Origin: a virus
Reading direction: 5' to 3' (one strand)
DNA: 20,300 bases
Virus record (IMG/VR): IMGVR_UViG_3300032050_011119
Span: 1 to 20,300 of that record
The stretch's first letter is position 1, and each line of letters opens with the position of its first letter. The notes under the pieces were generated by a model, which was not told the DNA's origin, did no database searches, and was given only the letters and a program-made list of their open reading frames with translations. Both the position numbers and the translations under genes were made by a program. This document shows, piece after piece, positions 7,592 to 14,912 of this stretch.

Positions 7592-8695
7592 TTAATAAAT
7601 TTTGATATTATCATCTTGCGATTTTATTCTATTTAGTTCTCTAACTGTGCCATTCTTATTTGACATCCAGTATTGAACTGCTTTTGAATTATTTATCCAC
7701 AATTTTGTATTATTCCATGGGAAATCCGGGTGCATAAACTCTTCCCATTTTAAATTAAGAGCAGGTTCTTCGGGTGTTGGAATATTTTCCACTATAACGG
7801 AGTTTTCTTCCTCTTTTGGTAAATTTTTTCCACTATCTTCTTCATTTTCGAAAATATTTTCCACTATATCCTCTTTTTTATCACCATATAGTTCGTAATC
7901 TTTGTACTTTGCAATTGTATCGGATATTCCACCGTCATCAATGATAACATCAATACCATCTTCTTGTTTACGTTTTATAACCAATCCGTTGAAAGCAATA
8001 ATAAGTGCTACTGCTAATGGATCAAACACTATTACAATCAAAAATATGAAAAATTTTACAACATTTTTTAATTCTACACCAAATGCTTCAGCAACGAAAC
8101 GAAATCCACCTACCTCTTTCTCTAAATCCAAATTTTGTAGTTTGATATCATTTATTTTTTCAGTATTTTTAGCGTTTTCATCTTGTAATTTCGATACTTT
8201 ATCATTGATTTTATCAATTTCTTTATCTCTGTTATCAATTGAACGAATGAGACGGGAGTTTACCTTACCACCATCAATTAATTTACCCGAATTCTGCTGT
8301 AAAACAGATATTTGTTCGGTAAATTGTATAATTTGTTGCTCATTTGTGGTAATTCGTGTTTGGTATACCGCAATTTCCCTATCTACTACTTGTAATTTTA
8401 GGGATTGGGCCTGGAAAGCATTTGATAGATATCCAAAAATACCGGCAGATGTAATTAACATCAATACTGCAACGGAAATTGTTAGATACCACTTATTGAA
8501 TCCACCAATATCATTCCATTTTTGTTTAAGATAAGTTGCTGCAACTAATTTTGCAAGTTCTAATGCGGATGCCATTATCATCACCGAAAGTGATGCACCG
8601 GCAAATAACACCCCAAGTCCTGTTACGGAGAAGTATGCCGCACAACCTGCTATAATTAGTGCGGAAATTCCCACTAAAAATTTAAGCCAATTCAT
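7592..8695 (-). CDS. Four-helix membrane protein with long central coiled coil
   Basis: A 367-residue protein. Hydrophobic helices lie at about 5-25, 28-55 and 70-92. A long Gln/Asn/Lys/Glu-rich predicted coiled coil spans 97-198. A fourth hydrophobic segment lies at 211-240. The tail has an acidic stretch at 245-310 and a Trp-rich segment (WEEFMHPDFPW...) near 315-345. The fold suggests an envelope-anchored scaffold with the coiled coil on one side of the membrane. No enzymatic motif is seen and no family is recognised. It starts 9 bases downstream of the 60-residue gene and is followed by the uvsE promoter. Confidence 0.8.
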   Translation of the reverse strand: MNWLKFLVGISALIIAGCAAYFSVTGLGVLFAGASLSVMIMASALELAKLVAATYLKQKWNDIGGFNKWYLTISVAVLMLITSAGIFGYLSNAFQAQSLKLQVVDREIAVYQTRITTNEQQIIQFTEQISVLQQNSGKLIDGGKVNSRLIRSIDNRDKEIDKINDKVSKLQDENAKNTEKINDIKLQNLDLEKEVGGFRFVAEAFGVELKNVVKFFIFLIVIVFDPLAVALIIAFNGLVIKRKQEDGIDVIIDDGGISDTIAKYKDYELYGDKKEDIVENIFENEEDSGKNLPKEEENSVIVENIPTPEEPALNLKWEEFMHPDFPWNNTKLWINNSKAVQYWMSNKNGTVRELNRIKSQDDNIKIY

Positions 8696-8704
8696 AATAT
8701 AATT

Positions 8705-8887
8705 TTATCTATTAATTGAAACTAACTCCGATACTCTCTCTACTATTTTTCTTGCATCTTCAATAGTAGTTGAAACCTCCGATGGAGTCAATTGCTGTGC
8801 ACCCATTGCTACATTTTGAATTATTTTCAATTTGCCATCAAGTGCAACCAATAATGTTTGTATTTTTTCATCGTATATCATAGACAT
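8705..8887 (-). CDS. Small helical protein, unknown function
   Basis: A 60-residue protein predicted to be two helices (about 5-30 and 36-58) joined by a QQLTPSE turn; no membrane segment or known motif. Methionines at residues 1 and 3 are both possible starts. It lies downstream of a hairpin and a promoter-like site at 8901-8967 and 9 bases upstream of the membrane/coiled-coil gene, so the two are probably co-transcribed. Confidence 0.6.
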   Translation of the reverse strand: MSMIYDEKIQTLLVALDGKLKIIQNVAMGAQQLTPSEVSTTIEDARKIVERVSELVSINR

Positions 8888-8900
8888 AAATATTTTATTT

Positions 8901-8933
8901 TAATAAAAAAAGGTAAGAGTAAATCTTACCTTT
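8901..8933 (-). terminator. Rho-independent-type hairpin in the 8.9-kb intergenic region
   Basis: A perfect 10-base stem (8909-8918 with 8924-8933) and 5-base loop; on the minus strand it is followed by a run of seven T residues counted from the end of the stem, the form of an intrinsic terminator. The plus strand lacks a comparable T run. It could end minus-strand transcripts coming from hsp20 through the back of the plus-strand gene. Since it lies just below a candidate promoter (8936-8967), attenuation or 5'-end stabilisation of the 8887 transcript is also possible. Confidence 0.65.
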
Positions 8934-8935
8934 AT

Positions 8936-8967
8936 TAAATATACAATAAATAACCGATTTTTCCAAA
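8936..8967 (-). promoter_or_regulatory. Bacteroidota-type promoter upstream of the 60-residue gene
   Basis: TTTG (8964-8967), 20-base spacer and TATATTTA (8936-8943) on the minus strand, one mismatch in the -7 box. Transcription would begin at about the outer edge of the 8909-8933 hairpin. An exact TATAAATA (late-type) box lies further upstream at 8988-8995 on the same strand, though such boxes are expected by chance in this composition. Confidence 0.45.
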
Positions 8968-8998
8968 TTTTTGAACGCGCATTTAGATATTTATACTT

Positions 8999-9184
8999 AT
9001 GAAAACCCTACTACAGTCCATTAACACAGATGAACTTTTAGATATAGATTATTATATAGAAGCCATACAAAAGTTAATAAATCTATTACATATCATATCT
9101 CAAGATCCTATTGCTAAAATTGCAGTTGGTATTGTTCTTTTTATAACAATTTTAAGAATAATACTTAAATACCGAAAGAATTAA
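8999..9184 (+). CDS. Small single-pass membrane protein, only plus-strand gene
   Basis: A 61-residue protein. Residues 1-35 form an amphipathic acidic segment (KTLLQSINTDELLDIDYY...), residues 39-56 a strong hydrophobic helix (IAKIAVGIVLFITILRII), and the end is basic (LKYRKN), as in a small inner-membrane protein; a holin-like or envelope-modifying role is conceivable but not shown. It is the only gene on the plus strand, convergent with hsp20; the two stop codons share a TTAA (9181-9184). The well-formed charge and hydrophobic pattern supports it being real rather than a shadow, and the minus strand opposite has no better frame. Confidence 0.6.
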   Translation: MKTLLQSINTDELLDIDYYIEAIQKLINLLHIISQDPIAKIAVGIVLFITILRIILKYRKN

Positions 9185-9567
9185 GATACCTTTAAATTTA
9201 ATTTTTTAGGTTTAGATTCTTCTTTTCTTTCTACAACGATTGTCAAAATACCATTTTTGACTTCTGCTTTTGCATTTCTACCATCCAAATCTTTACCTAA
9301 AGTAATTCTCTCATCTATATTTGCAATAAGTTGATTAAACGGTACTTTTTCTTCACCTTTTTTTGCTTTAACTTCAATCTTATCTTCATAGCAAGATATT
9401 TCAATGTTATTTGGGTCATGCCCCAATACCGATAAGGCAATGTGGGCTTTATCATCTACAATATCTACTGCGAATTTAGATGGTACATAGGTTGTTGAAT
9501 GATTTTTCCAAGTAATTCTGTCATCAAAAAGAGAATCTACTAGTTTGTCAAAGTTTGTGTAATACAT
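9181..9567 (-). CDS. Small heat shock protein, Hsp20/alpha-crystallin family
   Basis: A 128-residue ATP-independent chaperone that holds unfolding proteins. The alpha-crystallin domain covers about 28-118, with the strand pattern KFAVDIVDDKAHIALSVLG and NNIEISCYEDKIEVKAKK, and the family motif GILTIVVERKE near 108-118. The C-terminal tail KPKKLNLKV contains an I/L-x-I/V-like anchor (LNLKV) used for oligomer assembly. Hsp20 genes are common in T4-like phages of aquatic bacteria. The stop overlaps that of the convergent plus-strand gene. A TATATTG-like box lies about 22 bases upstream of the ATG, but no good -33 partner was found, so no promoter is called. Confidence 0.92.
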   Translation of the reverse strand: MYYTNFDKLVDSLFDDRITWKNHSTTYVPSKFAVDIVDDKAHIALSVLGHDPNNIEISCYEDKIEVKAKKGEEKVPFNQLIANIDERITLGKDLDGRNAKAEVKNGILTIVVERKEESKPKKLNLKVS

Positions 9568-9632
9568 AGTTTTTAATTTTTTAGTTAAACAATATACACA
9601 TAATATTCAACTATCATACCAATCCAAATTTT

Positions 9633-9660
9633 ATGTAATAATGTCATTACATTTTGACAT
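9633..9660 (-). repeat. Two mutually exclusive small hairpins at the end of the HD gene
   Basis: Stem A pairs 9633-9639 (ATGTAAT) with 9646-9652 (ATTACAT). Stem B pairs 9641-9646 (ATGTCA) with 9655-9660 (TGACAT). The two overlap, so only one can form. They cover the stop codon of the HD-domain gene. Neither is followed by a T run on the minus strand, so a plain terminator is unlikely. Confidence 0.35.
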
Positions 9661-10291
9661 CTTGTCTTTCAATTATAGTAGACATGTGGTCTGCCCAATG
9701 CATTATGAACTGAAGTTTGTATCTCAATTGCTTTTTGATATCATGTCCTTTTAGGTATTTCTGATTATCCTCATCATACATACCATCGGTCAGTTTAATA
9801 GCAAAATACTCCTTCTCATTATAGGTAACACCATACTCATTGAGTGTGAAGAATGTTCTATCGGTTAGAGTCATATAAGAAATTTTATCATTTCTTTTAA
9901 ACACATGTCCTCTTTTAATTTCCCAATCGGAATCATTTGGTAAATAATGCATTTCACCTGCAATACCCAATTTACCCAAATCATGATGTAAACAGGCAAA
10001 TACCAATTCTTCATCTGTAAAATCAATTTCACCTCCTGCATTAATAAACATTTCTTTCATTCTTAATGCATTCTTTGTAACATTAAAGATGTGGTCTATA
10101 TAACCACCAATATATGCATTGTGATATTGAACTGCGCCGGATGCCGGTGATAGGGTTAAACTTATTCCTAATTCTTTTTCGGAATACATATACAATAACT
10201 TATCAAGTCTTTCACCTTTGAAATACTTTTTAAGGATAGCAATAAATTTTTCGTAATTTGCCTGTAATTCGGCTTCTGTTTTTTGTTTCAT
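9647..10291 (-). CDS. HD-domain metal-dependent phosphohydrolase
   Basis: A 214-residue protein of the HD superfamily. The metal-binding set H...HD...D is visible: His67 (YIDHIFNV), His103-Asp104 (CLHHDLGKLG) and Asp201 (HWADHMS). The all-helical core and the GGYIDH and HHDLGK wording resemble YhaM-type or dNTPase-like hydrolases, so nucleotides or short oligonucleotides are likely substrates; which ones cannot be told. A phage role in nucleotide salvage or in destroying host signalling nucleotides is possible. It has its own promoter-like site at 10312-10343, about 20 bases ahead of its ATG, separating it from the sulfotransferase operon. Confidence 0.85.
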   Translation of the reverse strand: MKQKTEAELQANYEKFIAILKKYFKGERLDKLLYMYSEKELGISLTLSPASGAVQYHNAYIGGYIDHIFNVTKNALRMKEMFINAGGEIDFTDEELVFACLHHDLGKLGIAGEMHYLPNDSDWEIKRGHVFKRNDKISYMTLTDRTFFTLNEYGVTYNEKEYFAIKLTDGMYDEDNQKYLKGHDIKKQLRYKLQFIMHWADHMSTIIERQDVKM

Positions 10292-10301
10292 ATTTTAAAG
10301 T

Positions 10302-10925
10302 TTATATTACTCTAATATACGATTTTTTTTTGAATTTATCAAATAAATCATCTTCATTATATTCGGCAGTTTTTCTGTATCTGTTTTTGTTTGATAATAC
10401 ATCGGTATATTTGAAATCATTAACTTTTAAAAGTTCCTTTAACTCATTAATAACACATTTGGTTTCATATATTCCTTCGTATGTTATTTGATTTACATTT
10501 AATAATTTTAGAAATTCTTTATCTTTTTCAATATTTACAATACGTTTTTGAATTCCTTTATTTCTTTTTTCTAACCAACCATCCGTTATTCTATATTTGG
10601 TTTCACCCCACATTTCATTTTCATCTGCCCACGCTTTACTGATGGCTTGGTTCAATGTATTATCTCTTGTTAATACAAAAATAATATCCCAATTAAGGGA
10701 TATTAAATGATTAATACTTTTTATTCTGCCATCCCAAAACCATTCTCCTGTATTGTTTTCAAATATCAATTTAACTACTATATTATCCGCATCAAAAATA
10801 TCATTTATATTATGATTTGTGATATTAAATGGTTCATTTATCCATTTGAAATTGAGTTCACTACTTAACCATCTAGAAAAAACCGTACTACCTGTTCTAG
10901 GTTGTGCTATTATTAATATTCTCAT
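10302..10925 (-). CDS. Sulfotransferase, Stf0-like
   Basis: A 207-residue protein with both PAPS-binding motifs of sulfotransferases. The 5'-phosphosulfate loop is QPRTGSTVFSRWL at 8-20 at the very N-terminus. The 3'-phosphate motif is VLTRDNTLNQAISKAWA at 84-100, with Arg87 and Ser96. The R-D-x(4)-QA-x-S spacing is that of Stf0-type enzymes (the type that sulfates trehalose in mycobacteria), suggesting a sugar hydroxyl as acceptor. It is smaller than most family members, and the C-terminal acceptor half is Lys/Asn-rich. It is the last gene of an A+T-rich decorating cassette read from about 14.4 kb downward, 8 bases after the acidic 106-residue gene. The sulfate donor PAPS must come from host or phage. 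Confidence 0.82.
   Translation of the reverse strand: MRILIIAQPRTGSTVFSRWLSSELNFKWINEPFNITNHNINDIFDADNIVVKLIFENNTGEWFWDGRIKSINHLISLNWDIIFVLTRDNTLNQAISKAWADENEMWGETKYRITDGWLEKRNKGIQKRIVNIEKDKEFLKLLNVNQITYEGIYETKCVINELKELLKVNDFKYTDVLSNKNRYRKTAEYNEDDLFDKFKKKSYIRVI
10312..10343 (-). promoter_or_regulatory. Bacteroidota-type promoter for the HD-domain gene
   Basis: TTTG (10340-10343), 20-base spacer and TATATTAG (10312-10319) on the minus strand, one mismatch in the -7 box. The -33 box lies within the end of the sulfotransferase gene. The expected leader to the ATG at 10291 is roughly 15 bases. Confidence 0.45.
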
Positions 10926-10933
10926 TTAATTTA

Positions 10934-11254
10934 TTAGTTTTGAACTACTAAATTTTTTTTAGTTAAGATATTATATAGGATTTCAACTTCTTCTTCGGAC
11001 ATTAATTCAGGCAAATCATCATCAAATAATCTCATTGTAAATATTCGATTACCTTTTTCATCTTCAAACTCATCGGATTCCGAACTAAATAATGCCGGTA
11101 CGGATTCTATATCCATAAGTTCTTCTTCACCAACATCTATTAAAGGAATGATATAGTAAAAGTAATTATCTTCTTCATCGGTTACTTCTATTCTATGACA
11201 CTTCCACTTTTCAAAACTAGCCTCTGTTATTTGCGTCTCGGGTACTATAATCAT
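10934..11254 (-). CDS. Acidic protein, unknown function
   Basis: A 106-residue, strongly acidic protein (runs such as DVGEEELMDIE and SSESDEFEDEKG) with alternating strand-like segments (HRIEVTDEEDNYFYYIIPLI, IFTMRLF) and a C-terminal helix. No family is recognised. It lies 2 bases downstream of the dioxygenase gene and 8 bases upstream of the Stf0-like gene, so it is part of their operon. The acidity would fit a small DNA-mimic or a partner of a basic protein, but nothing in the sequence proves that. Confidence 0.6.
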   Translation of the reverse strand: MIIVPETQITEASFEKWKCHRIEVTDEEDNYFYYIIPLIDVGEEELMDIESVPALFSSESDEFEDEKGNRIFTMRLFDDDLPELMSEEEVEILYNILTKKNLVVQN

Positions 11255-11256
11255 AA

Positions 11257-11826
11257 CTAAATAAGTGTTTTTTTAAAATTTTCAATAGGCTTTAATGTAA
11301 ACCAACTTACCAATGAGTACCGTGTTCCACCGGTAACTGTATTAACTCTATGCCGTATATTTGATAAAAATACAAATAAATTTCCTTTTCCACATTCAAA
11401 TGTTATAATATCATCATCCTCATTTTTTTGCATTTGTAATTCACCTCCCGTATACGAATTATTTAATTGAATTACTATTGAGCAATATCTTTTGGCCATA
11501 TACCCATCATCGATTGAGTCAACATGCCAGTTATAATATTCACCTTTTTCGTATTTTGTAAATTGATATGGTTGATTATCAAAATTAATTTCATGTCCTT
11601 TAACATTCATATAGCCGGGCAATTGTTTCAATAACCTCTGTTTTATAAATGGGAATACGGAATCATAATTTGTTATAGATACCGATGACTTTCTCATTTT
11701 TTCATTATATATTGCCTCTGTACCAACCAACGCTTTAGTTAAATTTAAATTTTTTGTTGAATACCCAATTATCTCATCACATTCGGATTCGGTAAGGAGA
11801 TTTTTTATTGTAAAATTTTCTACCAT
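11257..11826 (-). CDS. 2-oxoglutarate/Fe(II)-dependent dioxygenase, prolyl-hydroxylase-like
   Basis: A 189-residue oxygenase of the P4H/PiuC-like group. The iron-binding facial triad is complete: His101 and Asp103 (NWHVDS) and His159 (NIRHRVNTV). Arg169 in GGTRYSLVSWF should bind 2-oxoglutarate. TGGELQMQ at 126-133 is the usual strand between the two. Enzymes of this group hydroxylate proline or other side chains of proteins, or free amino acids. It lies between an acetyltransferase and an acidic protein in the decorating operon; a structural phage protein or a host surface protein are plausible targets. T4-like phages often carry such oxygenases without known substrate. Confidence 0.9.
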   Translation of the reverse strand: MVENFTIKNLLTESECDEIIGYSTKNLNLTKALVGTEAIYNEKMRKSSVSITNYDSVFPFIKQRLLKQLPGYMNVKGHEINFDNQPYQFTKYEKGEYYNWHVDSIDDGYMAKRYCSIVIQLNNSYTGGELQMQKNEDDDIITFECGKGNLFVFLSNIRHRVNTVTGGTRYSLVSWFTLKPIENFKKTLI

Positions 11827-11836
11827 AACTTATTAT

Positions 11837-12292
11837 TTAATTTATATTATAATATCCTATATTTTTTATTATATCAATAATTGTAAAATTCCAATCCTCA
11901 ACTTCTACTTTAATTTTGTTACAACGGGTTAGTATGTGTTCTGTAACTTTTTTGTAAAACCAATACGCAGCATAGCCAGGTCTTTTTTCTTTTTTTGTTA
12001 CAAATAGATTATAACCAAAGTATGTATCATCATCGGTTTGTTTGAAAAAGACATATCCAATTGGGTTACTTTTAAAGTATAAAATAAATAACTTTTCACC
12101 ATTTAAAATTCTATTCGCGACATCGACAATATTAAACATTTCATCCCAACTATATTCTTTATTGAAATGGGTAATTAAAGTATCCATATCCTCCTTTATA
12201 ATATTACTAAATTCAGAATAATTACTTATTTCTTTTATATTAAATTGAGAATGAATTAATTTGTTATTTTTATTTATTTCAAATTTTAACAT
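11837..12292 (-). CDS. GNAT-family acetyltransferase
   Basis: A 151-residue protein with the GNAT fold: the central strand pair NPIGYVFFKQ and YFGYNLFVTKKEKRPGYAAYWFYKKV at 91-116, containing the acetyl-CoA pyrophosphate loop (KKEKRPGYAA, a form of Q/RxxGxG/A), then IKVEVEDWNFTIIDIIKNIGYY, the typical motif B in which a helix precedes the last strand. The acceptor, an amine of a protein, sugar or small molecule, cannot be told. It sits between a glycosyltransferase-like gene (1-base gap) and the dioxygenase gene (10-base gap). Acetylation of an amino sugar would fit the context. Confidence 0.8.
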   Translation of the reverse strand: MLKFEINKNNKLIHSQFNIKEISNYSEFSNIIKEDMDTLITHFNKEYSWDEMFNIVDVANRILNGEKLFILYFKSNPIGYVFFKQTDDDTYFGYNLFVTKKEKRPGYAAYWFYKKVTEHILTRCNKIKVEVEDWNFTIIDIIKNIGYYNIN

Positions 12293-12293
12293 C

Positions 12294-13577
12294 TTATAAT
12301 ATGTTTCTATTTTTTTTATTTTTAGTAGAATCCAATCCAGTGATTACCATATCTAATAGTGAATTTTCATTATAGATTTTTTCCATAAATTTTTCATTAA
12401 CTTTATATACCCAATCTTTACATAGTTTGTAATTTGTTTCATAATTTTCCATAAATTCTTTAACAAATTCTTTAAACTTATTTTGATTTCCTTTATAAAT
12501 AACCGCTTCACTATAGAATGGATGATTTTCAATTCCGGTTATTTCTCTTAAAATATCATATGGATAGGTATGCGTTGATATGAATGGTATTTTTGCAAGA
12601 ATAAATCCATATGTTTTTTCGGACAAATAATTTGACACATAATCGTTTGATAAATAATCCCATGATTCAGATAAAATATGCATTTTTGCCATTGGTAGTA
12701 TTCTCATCATATATTCTAAATAATGTTCTACATTTTGTATATATGAAATATCATCCCAATTATCGGTTCCCCATTTATTTAAATGTACATTATTTACATT
12801 GAATAATCTGGCTTTATTTACTTTATAATCCGCATTTATACAATTATCGGTTCTACTTAAGAATATTCTTGAATCATTTAATGAATCTAATTCTTCCATC
12901 AGTATCACACGATTAAGTTTATGATTTCTCATTGAGAAACATAATTTGTATGGTGGATTGATTTTATCAAAAATATTACCAAATTCATAATACCACCGAA
13001 TTGATAGTAGTTCGTTCCATTGAAATATGGTATTTGTAAAAATAAAATTATGATTTGGGTATTGGACCGATTCTACAATTTTATTAAGAAAAAAATTATC
13101 ACTAAAAATATAATGATTTTTTAATCTTCTTATTTGATACTCCATATCTTTGACAGGATCAAATCGTATAAATTCGGAATCAATGAAACTTTTTTCTGTT
13201 CTCATTAATATAACTAACCATCCACTTCTATTTTCCAAATTATCTGCAATCCATTTCATTATAGGAATATCGTTGACGCCAAACGGGCCGCCACCCCTGT
13301 GTGCAGTTTCACCATGTTGTTTATTAATACAATCTATTTTGTAGTATTCACTACATTGGAACATCTGATAGTTTATTGATAAAAAATCAATTATGTGATA
13401 TCCATCGGTTGCATCATTTAATTCAGGATTAAAAACTAATTCAATATTTTTTTCGTTGTATGTACATTGAACTATTCCAATATTATTAGAAATATTTAAT
13501 TTTACATTTTTTGTATTTGCAAATAATTTTAAAAATAATGACCTTGAATATAAATGGTGTATATAAAATTTTATCAT
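12294..13577 (-). CDS. Glycosyltransferase-like protein (GT-B type suspected)
   Basis: A 427-residue protein without a signal peptide. The best clue is the C-terminal part: AKMHILSESWDYL, then SEKTYGFILAKIPFIS at 319-334, resembling the E-K-T-[WFY]-x(3)-x-G/A-K-P-F-[IV] nucleotide-sugar-binding motif of phage and bacterial GT-B-like glycosyltransferases, followed by a family-typical helical tail. A GGGPFGVND loop occurs near residue 95. The N-terminal 300 residues are Asn/Ile/Tyr-rich and not recognised. Its ATG overlaps the stop of the second sulfotransferase (TAATG), so the two are translated together, which favours work on the same glycan. Function is inferred and moderately supported. Confidence 0.6.
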   Translation of the reverse strand: MIKFYIHHLYSRSLFLKLFANTKNVKLNISNNIGIVQCTYNEKNIELVFNPELNDATDGYHIIDFLSINYQMFQCSEYYKIDCINKQHGETAHRGGGPFGVNDIPIMKWIADNLENRSGWLVILMRTEKSFIDSEFIRFDPVKDMEYQIRRLKNHYIFSDNFFLNKIVESVQYPNHNFIFTNTIFQWNELLSIRWYYEFGNIFDKINPPYKLCFSMRNHKLNRVILMEELDSLNDSRIFLSRTDNCINADYKVNKARLFNVNNVHLNKWGTDNWDDISYIQNVEHYLEYMMRILPMAKMHILSESWDYLSNDYVSNYLSEKTYGFILAKIPFISTHTYPYDILREITGIENHPFYSEAVIYKGNQNKFKEFVKEFMENYETNYKLCKDWVYKVNEKFMEKIYNENSLLDMVITGLDSTKNKKNRNIL

Positions 13578-14383
13578 TAAAATATTTTTTTTATATGATA
13601 TTGCTTTTCAAACTTATTCCAAACCCAATCTTTTAATTTTTGATCTTCAATTATATTGATTCCTATTTTTTTGTAATTTGTTTGATTTTCTTTTTCAATT
13701 CTAATGGGTTCATTATATTTTTCTGAAATAAAATTTTCTAATTTATATAATTCATTTATATCAAATTCGTATGTTGGTTTGTATCCACTCTTCCAATGTT
13801 CTTGCGATAGAATTACTGTAAAATTTGTGTACATATCATCTGTTACTAAATTATTTAGTAATATAGATTTGTTATAATTACTGGAATAATTTTCTATTAA
13901 TGGTTTTATTAATAAATTTTTTAATTTTTTATGAAATTCGACTATCCTATGTTTAGAATATGGTAATTGTAGTATTATATCAATGACTTCATCTGTAAAA
14001 TGTTTATATATAAATTCATTCGTTATTACATTGGGTGTGTAATATATACCATAAGCCGTCGGAATCCACCACCCGAACAAATAATGAAAACAACTTATAA
14101 ATCGTTTAAAGAAATCTCTTTTTATTACGATTGTATTTACTTTTTGATTTAAAAAGGTATATATTTCAGATATTGATATGTGCCCATGTATTTTTATTTT
14201 TGAAAAATAATCGTTATTATTTATGAAATCAGGAAACTTTAGCCCACCTATAATTTCATTATTTGTTGGAACAATGAATGTAGGTTCTATTTTTAGATTT
14301 GTTTTTTCTAAAGCACTATGTATTGATATACTTGCACATTTTGGAGTTGAAACAAATACAATTTCATTTTCAATTAATATCAT
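13577..14383 (-). CDS. Sulfotransferase, carbohydrate (Sulfotransfer_2-like) family
   Basis: A 268-residue protein resembling membrane-type carbohydrate sulfotransferases but lacking a signal or membrane segment. VFVSTPKCASISIHSALE at 9-26 matches the 5'-phosphosulfate loop (usually PKTGS/T) with a Cys in place of the Thr-Gly pair. HGHIS at 66-70 fits the family's conserved His region. VIKRDFFKRFISCFHYL at 86-102 is the RDPxxRxxSxYxYL 3'-phosphate motif, with Arg89 and Ser97. It belongs to a different family from the Stf0-like gene 3 kb away. It is the first gene of the cassette, under a promoter-like site 3 bases upstream of the ATG. PAPS is the expected donor, a sugar the expected acceptor. 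Confidence 0.75.
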   Translation of the reverse strand: MILIENEIVFVSTPKCASISIHSALEKTNLKIEPTFIVPTNNEIIGGLKFPDFINNNDYFSKIKIHGHISISEIYTFLNQKVNTIVIKRDFFKRFISCFHYLFGWWIPTAYGIYYTPNVITNEFIYKHFTDEVIDIILQLPYSKHRIVEFHKKLKNLLIKPLIENYSSNYNKSILLNNLVTDDMYTNFTVILSQEHWKSGYKPTYEFDINELYKLENFISEKYNEPIRIEKENQTNYKKIGINIIEDQKLKDWVWNKFEKQYHIKKIF

Positions 14384-14386
14384 AAC

Positions 14387-14417
14387 TAAATGTACAAAAA
14401 ATAAATGATTTTACAAA
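14387..14417 (-). promoter_or_regulatory. Bacteroidota-type promoter for the decorating cassette
   Basis: TTTG (14414-14417), 19-base spacer and TACATTTA (14387-14394) on the minus strand, one mismatch in the -7 box. The box ends 3 bases before the ATG at 14383 of the sulfotransferase that heads the cassette, so the transcript would be leaderless or use a later start. Confidence 0.45.
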
Positions 14418-14737
14418 AAAGTTTTTTTGCTTTTGAGTGTTGCATTAAATAATGCATCATCAACTTCTTTCCATTTTTTTAAAGGACATTCATTATGCTC
14501 TCTTGTGAATATTTTCTTTTTTAAAGGACAACCGCATGCATTACAAAATGGTTCACCTGTTATATCTCGCTTTTCTCTAAACTCCGGACATTGTATGCAT
14601 ACGTTCCACCGAGCTTCGGCCAAATCTTTTTGCTCACTGGTCGGACTTGCTGCAGTAATCCACGCATCAGTTATTGTAATTATTTTTGCTGGATCTTTGA
14701 CTATCGAGCTGATAATTTTTTTTATACCCAAATTCAT
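14411..14737 (-). CDS. Zinc-ribbon-like cysteine protein, unknown function
   Basis: A 108-residue protein with a compact metal-binding pattern: Cys47-x2-Cys50, then Cys65-x2-Cys68-x-Cys70 (FCNACGCPLKKK) and Cys84 (NECPLKKW). The CGCPL...CPLxxW wording recurs in small proteins of many phages and bacteria. The first 35 residues are helical. A structural zinc site is likely; whether it binds nucleic acid or a protein partner is not shown. It follows the 49-residue gene by about 21 bases and precedes the cassette promoter. Confidence 0.75.
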   Translation of the reverse strand: MNLGIKKIISSIVKDPAKIITITDAWITAASPTSEQKDLAEARWNVCIQCPEFREKRDITGEPFCNACGCPLKKKIFTREHNECPLKKWKEVDDALFNATLKSKKTFL

Positions 14738-14758
14738 AACATATTATTTAGTATTTAG

Positions 14759-14908
14759 TTACATATGTTTAGTTTTCAATGCTACTATAAATTGATTAAC
14801 TATAGTATTCATTGCACTTTTTTTTATTGGTTCTTCTACTTTTTTTCTTCTTCTTTTGGTTTGATCAGAAGATGTCCAAATTTTGTTTTTATTTATTTCA
14901 GTTCCCAT
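14759..14908 (-). CDS. Very small basic protein (49 residues)
   Basis: An ATG at 14906-14908 opens a 49-codon frame ending in TAA at 14759-14761, filling the gap between the tail protein and the Cys-cluster gene. The product begins MGTEINKNKIWTSSDQ, has a strongly basic KRRRKK patch near residue 20 and a helical AMNTIVNQFIVALKT end. Spacing is 4 bases from the tail-protein stop and 21 from the next start, which fits a coupled small gene. Basic patch plus amphipathic helix suggests binding to nucleic acid or membrane. Existence is likely but rests on frame and spacing only. Confidence 0.5.
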   Translation of the reverse strand: MGTEINKNKIWTSSDQTKRRRKKVEEPIKKSAMNTIVNQFIVALKTKHM

Positions 14909-14912
14909 ATGA

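Noticed and set aside
7902-8534. Plus-strand open frame of 210 codons
   Set aside because: It lies opposite the coiled-coil gene, is rich in Ser/Ile/Cys as expected from the complement of Lys/Glu/Asp-rich codons, and shows no motif.
14427-14795. Plus-strand open frame of 122 codons
   Set aside because: It is antisense to the Cys-cluster protein, whose CxxC pattern and operon position make that strand the real one.
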